A DNA stretch of 9,362 nucleotides. Source: Pirellulales bacterium. Lineage in GTDB: Bacteria > Planctomycetota > Planctomycetia > Pirellulales > Thermoguttaceae. The stretch lies in the NCBI GenBank assembly GCA_030642635.1, contig DAOWNK010000115.1:1-9362 (forward strand). The letters are read 5' to 3'. Positions 6,545 to 9,362 of this stretch are shown in pieces. A program made the position numbers and the translations under genes. The notes beneath the pieces are model-generated. The model ran no database searches, was not told where the DNA came from, and was given only the letters and a program-made list of their open reading frames with translations. Numbering within the stretch: position 1 is the stretch's first letter; every line of letters starts with the position of its first letter.

Positions 6545-7231
6545 CTATTCCTTGAACCTGTATCCTACTCCGCGAACCGTCTCGACGTATTTGCCGGCCG
6601 ATCCTAATTTCTTCCGCAAGGCGGCAATCTGGACGTCGACACTGCGGTCGGTAACCACGTCTTCGCCGCCGTGAACCGCGTCGGCAATTTGATAACGTGT
6701 GAAAACCCAACCGGGCCGAATCGCCAATGTCTGGAGAACCTTAAACTCCGTCAAGGTGAGTTCGACCGACTCGCCGTCAACCAGCACCTCGTGGCGGCCG
6801 GGATGAATCACGAGGTTATGGATTCTAATTACGTCGGTCTCACTCGGCGGCTTTTCACCCTTCCTACGCAATACCGCACGGATTCGGGCAATCAGAACCC
6901 TGGGGCTGAACGGCTTGGTAATGTAGTCGTCTGCTCCCAATTCAAGGCCGGCTACGATGTCGTCCTCTTCACCCTTGGCCGTCAACATAATAATGGAGAT
7001 GTTTTGCGTCGCAGTATCGTTCTTCAACTCCTTGCAAATTTCCAGACCATCCATGCCGGGCAGCATCAAATCCAATACTACCATATCCGGCGATTCCGAA
7101 CGCACTCGCTTCAACGCCTCCTCGCCGGAACCGACGCAGAAAACCAAGTATCCTGCCTTGGCAAGATTATAGCGTACCAATTCCTGGATATCCGCCTCAT
7201 CTTCGACTATCAGAATAGTTTCCTTGCCCAT
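6545..7231 (-). CDS. phoB: PhoB/OmpR-family response regulator
   Basis: A cytoplasmic DNA-binding transcription factor of 228 residues, the usual length. The receiver domain (about 4-118) has the acidic pair Glu10-Asp11, phospho-acceptor Asp54 in VVLDLMLPGMDG, Thr84 and Lys106 in ITKPFSP. The C-terminal winged helix (about 133-226) has LTLTEFKVLQTLA at 158-170 and RSVDVQIAALRKKLG at 196-210. It ends with the family signature VETVRGVGYRF. The ATG at 7231 has AGGA 7 bases upstream. The gene overlaps nothing and sits 2 bases before the kinase gene, so the two form an operon. No pst or phoU gene is in the window, so a phosphate role rests only on similarity to PhoB. A 94-bp inverted repeat touches its ribosome binding site. 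Confidence 0.95.
   Translation of the reverse strand: MGKETILIVEDEADIQELVRYNLAKAGYLVFCVGSGEEALKRVRSESPDMVVLDLMLPGMDGLEICKELKNDTATQNISIIMLTAKGEEDDIVAGLELGADDYITKPFSPRVLIARIRAVLRRKGEKPPSETDVIRIHNLVIHPGRHEVLVDGESVELTLTEFKVLQTLAIRPGWVFTRYQIADAVHGGEDVVTDRSVDVQIAALRKKLGSAGKYVETVRGVGYRFKE
6549..6553 (-). promoter_or_regulatory. phoR ribosome binding site inside phoB end
   Basis: AAGGA on the minus strand overlaps the last codons of the regulator gene and lies 6 bases before the kinase ATG at 6542. It fixes that start and excludes the longer open frame to 6710. Confidence 0.8.
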
Positions 7232-7238
7232 TGGTTTT

Positions 7239-7242
7239 TCCT
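7239..7242 (-). promoter_or_regulatory. phoB ribosome binding site
   Basis: AGGA on the minus strand lies 7 bases before the ATG at 7231. The next base upstream (7243) is already the foot of the family D inverted repeat, so folding of that element could affect access to this site. Confidence 0.75.
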
Positions 7243-7336
7243 GTAGGCTGGGTCGAGCGCAGCGAGGCCCATCTTTTCGTGGATTTTGCTGTTAGCCATG
7301 TAGAAGGTGGGCCTCGCTGCGCTCGACCCAGCCTAC
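7243..7336. repeat. Double-hairpin repeat family D (REPIN-like, GTAG heads)
   Basis: Perfect 29-bp inverted arms lie at 7243-7271 and 7308-7336, separated by 36 bp. The match continues imperfectly inward (CCCATCTT against AAGGTGGG). Each arm starts with GTAGGC at its outer end and then forms an imperfect hairpin (TGGGTCG, loop AGCGCAG, CGA, a GG bulge, CCCA). A GTAG head followed by an imperfect palindrome, with two units inverted, is the known design of REP doublets moved by RAYT transposases. It lies in the presumed leader of the phoB-phoR operon. Confidence 0.85.
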
Positions 7337-7367
7337 GATTCTCGCATCCCGTGAACGGTTACAATTC

Positions 7368-7395
7368 TATGCGATACCGAATCATTTTACGCATA
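7368..7395. promoter_or_regulatory. Possible operator dyad upstream of phoB
   Basis: TATGCG at 7368-7373 and CGCATA at 7390-7395 form a dyad with a 16-base gap. The centres are 22 bp apart, about two helical turns. The dyad lies in the 87-bp stretch where a phoB promoter would be expected. This is a weak call and could be chance. Confidence 0.25.
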
Positions 7396-7423
7396 CGAAA
7401 AACTTTCGGAAGGGGACGTGCAG

Positions 7424-8515
7424 TCAAAACAACAACTCGTACGGATCGGCGGCGTCGCGATCCGGTAGGTCAACAAACGCCAATTTGGCCGATTTGCCCG
7501 GCTCGAGACTGCCGAATCGGTGACCGCAGCCCAACGCCCGGGCGGCATCCAGTGTGCCAAGACGCAAAACCACGTCGCGGCCGATGTCCGGATGTTTCTC
7601 GACAACGTGTCGCATCTCGGCCAGCATGTTCAGGTCCGGCGCCGACGCCCGAGAGTCGGTGCCCAGGCCCACCGTTACGCCGGCCGCGAGCATCTCGCGC
7701 AGCGGATACGGCCGGTGGCCGAAGAAAGAGTGTGTCCGAGGGCAGTAGATCACCGACATCCGCTCGGCACGGTCGGCCAGGAATGCGATTTCCTCATCGT
7801 CCAGGTAATTGCCGTGGATAACCAGCACCCTGTGGGCCGAGGCAAGCGTGTGGAGATAATCCAGCGGCCTTGCGCCGTGCGGTATCGCCCCGGGCCGCCA
7901 CGCGCCGAGCTGTTCGAGAAGCTCGCGGAACGGACCGCCGCCTGTCCGCAACAACTCCAATTCCTCGCGCGACTCGGCCAGGTGCATCGCTATCGGCACG
8001 CGCCGTGCAGCGGATAGCGAGACCACTGCGGAGAGCAACTTAGGATGGACGCTGTACGGCGCGTGCGGACCCAGCCCGGCGTGCCAAAGTGCGGCATTTG
8101 CCGACCCGATATGCCCTTCCACCAATTCGATTGCCGAACCGACGCGCTGGGCCGTCGGGGCGATCAACTCCAAAAAAACCGTAACGTCCGTCGGCACGGA
8201 TTCGATCTGCTCGGCCTGCCAGCCGGGCTGGGCGACGTCGCCGATCGCAACAGTGCCGCAATCGACGCTTTCCTGCAATCCCTGTTCCACAGCGCGCCCG
8301 CAAGGCGTGGTGAGCCTATGGTCGATCACCAGGCGAATCCAATCGACCAAAGATATCCCCGGCTCGCCGAGCGGATCGCACAAGTCGCTCAAATCGAGGT
8401 GTGCATGAGCGTTGATCAAACCGGGAAGGATAGCAACGTTTCCAAGGTCTTCGACTTTCACACCGGCCGGCGGTCGGCCCACCGAGATGATCCGATCTCC
8501 GTCGACGGTAACCAC
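7424..8515 (-). CDS. Metal-dependent amidohydrolase (ATZ/TRZ or chlorohydrolase-like deaminase)
   Basis: A cytoplasmic hydrolase of the amidohydrolase superfamily, in the branch that includes S-adenosylhomocysteine/methylthioadenosine and guanine deaminases; the substrate cannot be read from sequence. Numbered from the GTG at 8515 (363 residues), the metal site shows NAHAHLDL with His37 and His39, His178 in MHLAES with Glu181, His234 in IHGNYL and Asp287 in GTDSRAS. GPHAPYSV at 149-156 is the usual substrate-loop motif. A TIM-barrel core is flanked by beta-sandwich pieces at both ends, with SLEPGKSAKLAFVDL at 336-350 in the C-terminal one. All expected catalytic residues are present. The frame stays open upstream, and 21 more codons read as a family-like N-terminus (SFKARYVFPVTGDPIADG). 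These contain no ATG, GTG or TTG; the codon where ATG would be expected is ATC (8576-8578). The true start is therefore probably 8578, giving 384 residues. Confidence 0.88.
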   Translation of the reverse strand: MVTVDGDRIISVGRPPAGVKVEDLGNVAILPGLINAHAHLDLSDLCDPLGEPGISLVDWIRLVIDHRLTTPCGRAVEQGLQESVDCGTVAIGDVAQPGWQAEQIESVPTDVTVFLELIAPTAQRVGSAIELVEGHIGSANAALWHAGLGPHAPYSVHPKLLSAVVSLSAARRVPIAMHLAESREELELLRTGGGPFRELLEQLGAWRPGAIPHGARPLDYLHTLASAHRVLVIHGNYLDDEEIAFLADRAERMSVIYCPRTHSFFGHRPYPLREMLAAGVTVGLGTDSRASAPDLNMLAEMRHVVEKHPDIGRDVVLRLGTLDAARALGCGHRFGSLEPGKSAKLAFVDLPDRDAADPYELLF

Positions 8516-8632
8516 TCCGTCTGCAATCGGATCGCCGGTGACCGGAAAGACGTATCTTGCTTTGAAGGAGTGCGAGATGGTTTTGCTCGTTTTGTTTTAC
8601 CGTTTAATTAAGGGACAAAATCAAGGGGCAAA

Positions 8633-8721
8633 CACAGTGGCACCGGCGTCTCGCCGGTGTGACGCAACTCGAAGTAATACCCATACTTATGCACCACCGG
8701 CGGGACGCCGGTGCCACTGTG
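8633..8721. repeat. Double-hairpin repeat family A, copy 2 (intact)
   Basis: The 89-bp element has perfect 17-bp outer arms (CACAGTGGCACCGGCGT and its complement). Each end carries an 8-bp stem-loop (CACCGGCG, loop TCT or GGA, CGCCGGTG). It is the intact relative of 1448-1554. Left-flank sequence (AAAATCAAG followed by GGGCAAA) also resembles flanks of copy 1, so the family probably extends beyond the arms. Confidence 0.9.
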
Positions 8722-8777
8722 TTTTCCTTTGTGTTTTCCTTTGTGTTTTCCTTTGTGTTTTCCTTTGTGTTTTCCTT
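8718..8777. repeat. Five perfect copies of a 12-bp tandem repeat
   Basis: TGTGTTTTCCTT is repeated five times without any mismatch. The first unit uses the last TGTG of the family A element, so the array has grown directly from the end of that element. Open frames through it read VFLC or KTQR repeats, an artefact of the 12-bp period rather than a protein. Confidence 0.95.
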
Positions 8778-8815
8778 GAAATTACCACTAATTCAACGAT
8801 ATTGCTGCTAAACTT

Positions 8816-8833
8816 GCTAAGCCGCAAGCGGCT
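8816..8833. repeat. 18-bp palindromic repeat, copy 3, at the protease stop codon
   Basis: The same 18-mer as at 1704-1721. Here the palindrome extends to TAAGCCGC AA GCGGCTTA (8818-8835) and its right foot is the TAA stop of the protease gene. It would form a hairpin at the end of that mRNA. No T run follows on the minus strand, so it is not a standard intrinsic terminator. Confidence 0.85.
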
Positions 8834-9362
8834 TATTCGTAAAGTCCACGGCGGATGGCATCCTGGAGTTCTTCTTCGGGCGATTTTGCGTATTGAAGCC
8901 GGCCGAACCAAGCCAACAGCAGCCCGGCCGCCAGAATCCCGAACGCAACGACCTGCCACTGGTATACACAGCGCCCATCCGCCGCCGGAGTCATCATTGC
9001 GCCGAGCATCGGACTGCGTTCCAGCAGTTCCCGGGTAATTTGGGCGTTTGCCAGGGCGAGCGTGTTATGGAGCACGTGGAAGACCATGCACGGGACGATG
9101 CTCCCGCTCTGAACGGCTACATATCCGATGACCACGCCGGTCAGACATGCGATCAGCGATTGTTGCAGCACGGCGTGTGTCAGTCCGAACAGCAGCGCGC
9201 TGTAGACGATCGCCCGCCACTTGTGTCCGATGTGCCGGAACCCGGAAAGTATGAACCCGCGGAATGCAAGTTCCTCGCAGACGGCCGGCACCACTGCAAT
9301 CAGCAGCACGAGTTGCCAGAAGCCTGGTGCGTGGCCGAGGAGTCCTTCAATCGCCGCTTTAA
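8833..9362 (-). CDS. CPBP-family intramembrane metalloprotease, 5' end missing
   Basis: The C-terminal 176 residues of a membrane protein of the CPBP (CAAX protease and bacteriocin-processing, Abi) family. The frame is open to the window edge, so the start lies outside. The three family motifs are present: EELAFRG (the EExxxR motif), FGLTHA (FxxxH) and FHVLHNTLAL, which supplies the last metal-binding His and Asn. Hydrophobic segments surround them, and one more helix (about VVAFGILAAGLLLAWFG) is followed by a charged tail (SPEEELQDAIRRGLYE). The known activity of the family is proteolysis inside the membrane; the target here is unknown. In planctomycetes such domains are sometimes fused behind an ABC-2 permease, so the missing part could be a second domain. 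The stop codon lies in an 18-bp palindrome. Confidence 0.88.
   Translation of the reverse strand, partial: KAAIEGLLGHAPGFWQLVLLIAVVPAVCEELAFRGFILSGFRHIGHKWRAIVYSALLFGLTHAVLQQSLIACLTGVVIGYVAVQSGSIVPCMVFHVLHNTLALANAQITRELLERSPMLGAMMTPAADGRCVYQWQVVAFGILAAGLLLAWFGRLQYAKSPEEELQDAIRRGLYE

Larger units (their letters stand above)
8516..8832. other. Gap upstream of the amidohydrolase, mostly repeats
   Basis: The part from 8516 to 8578 is probably the real 5' end of the amidohydrolase gene. The rest holds family A copy 2 (8633-8721), a 12-bp tandem repeat (8718-8777) and the 18-bp palindrome (8816-8833). AT-rich sequence at 8597-8632 could hold the amidohydrolase promoter, but no clear -35/-10 pair is visible. 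Confidence 0.6.

Noticed and set aside
5832..6674. A 280-codon plus-strand open frame opposite the kinase gene
   Set aside because: It is antisense to the periplasmic and HAMP region of an intact kinase and shows no domain.
6543..6710. Longer start for the kinase at 6710
   Set aside because: It would overlap the regulator gene by more than 160 bases with a basic, non-homologous leader, whereas the ATG at 6542 has a good ribosome binding site.
7337..7423. A Pho-box or clear sigma-70 promoter for phoB
   Set aside because: No direct repeats matching a Pho box and no paired -35/-10 were found; only a TAGAAT without a partner and the weak dyad.
8718..8777. Possible CRISPR array
   Set aside because: The units are 12 bp and directly joined, with no spacers and no cas genes nearby.
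8687..8959. Minus-strand open frame with KTQR repeats
   Set aside because: Same 12-bp array read in the other direction, overlapping the protease gene in a different frame.
8412..9038. Plus-strand open frame containing repeated VFLC
   Set aside because: The repeats come from the 12-bp tandem DNA array; the rest is antisense to the amidohydrolase and protease genes.

Overview
The window looks like chromosomal DNA from a Gram-negative, GC-rich bacterium, most likely a planctomycete of the Pirellulales type. The inference rests on four things: an outer-membrane DcaP-like porin with paired cysteines, a plant/cyanobacterial-type GlgC, a large ABC-exporter permease without its own ATPase gene nearby, and gene-poor gaps full of palindromic repeats. 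No rRNA, tRNA, CRISPR array, prophage or transposase gene was seen.

Layout, left to right. A porin-like gene (minus, 25-1422) is followed by a 425-bp gap holding a hairpin repeat, a short palindrome and a second double-hairpin element. That element ends just before the ribosome binding site of glgC (plus, 1848-3107). glgC converges on an ABC-2 type permease gene (minus, 3282-5027), and the 174 bp between them hold heptamer repeats and three stacked hairpins. The permease has its own good promoter at about 5095-5124, just after a two-component operon: phoB-like regulator (minus, 6545-7231) and phoR-like kinase (minus, 5133-6542), separated by 2 bp. A 94-bp perfect inverted-repeat element sits directly against the phoB ribosome binding site. 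An amidohydrolase gene follows (minus, 7424-8515 or, more likely, to 8578). A 317-bp gap with a second copy of the first hairpin repeat and a 12-bp tandem repeat comes next. Last is the 3' part of a CPBP membrane protease gene (minus, 8833 to the window edge).

The genes do not form one pathway: the only clear operon is phoB-phoR. The porin, glgC, amidohydrolase and protease look like independent housekeeping or accessory genes.

The most interesting signal is in the gaps. Four repeat families with unrelated sequences share one architecture: short complementary outer tails, a stem-loop next to each tail, and the two halves forming one long inverted repeat. This is the layout of a REPIN (paired REP sequences), and one family has the GTAG head typical of REP sequences moved by RAYT transposases. 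Two of the elements lie in presumed 5' leaders directly before ribosome binding sites. Second in interest is the amidohydrolase gene, whose family-like N-terminus continues 21 codons upstream of the first canonical start and reaches an ATC codon where an ATG would be expected.
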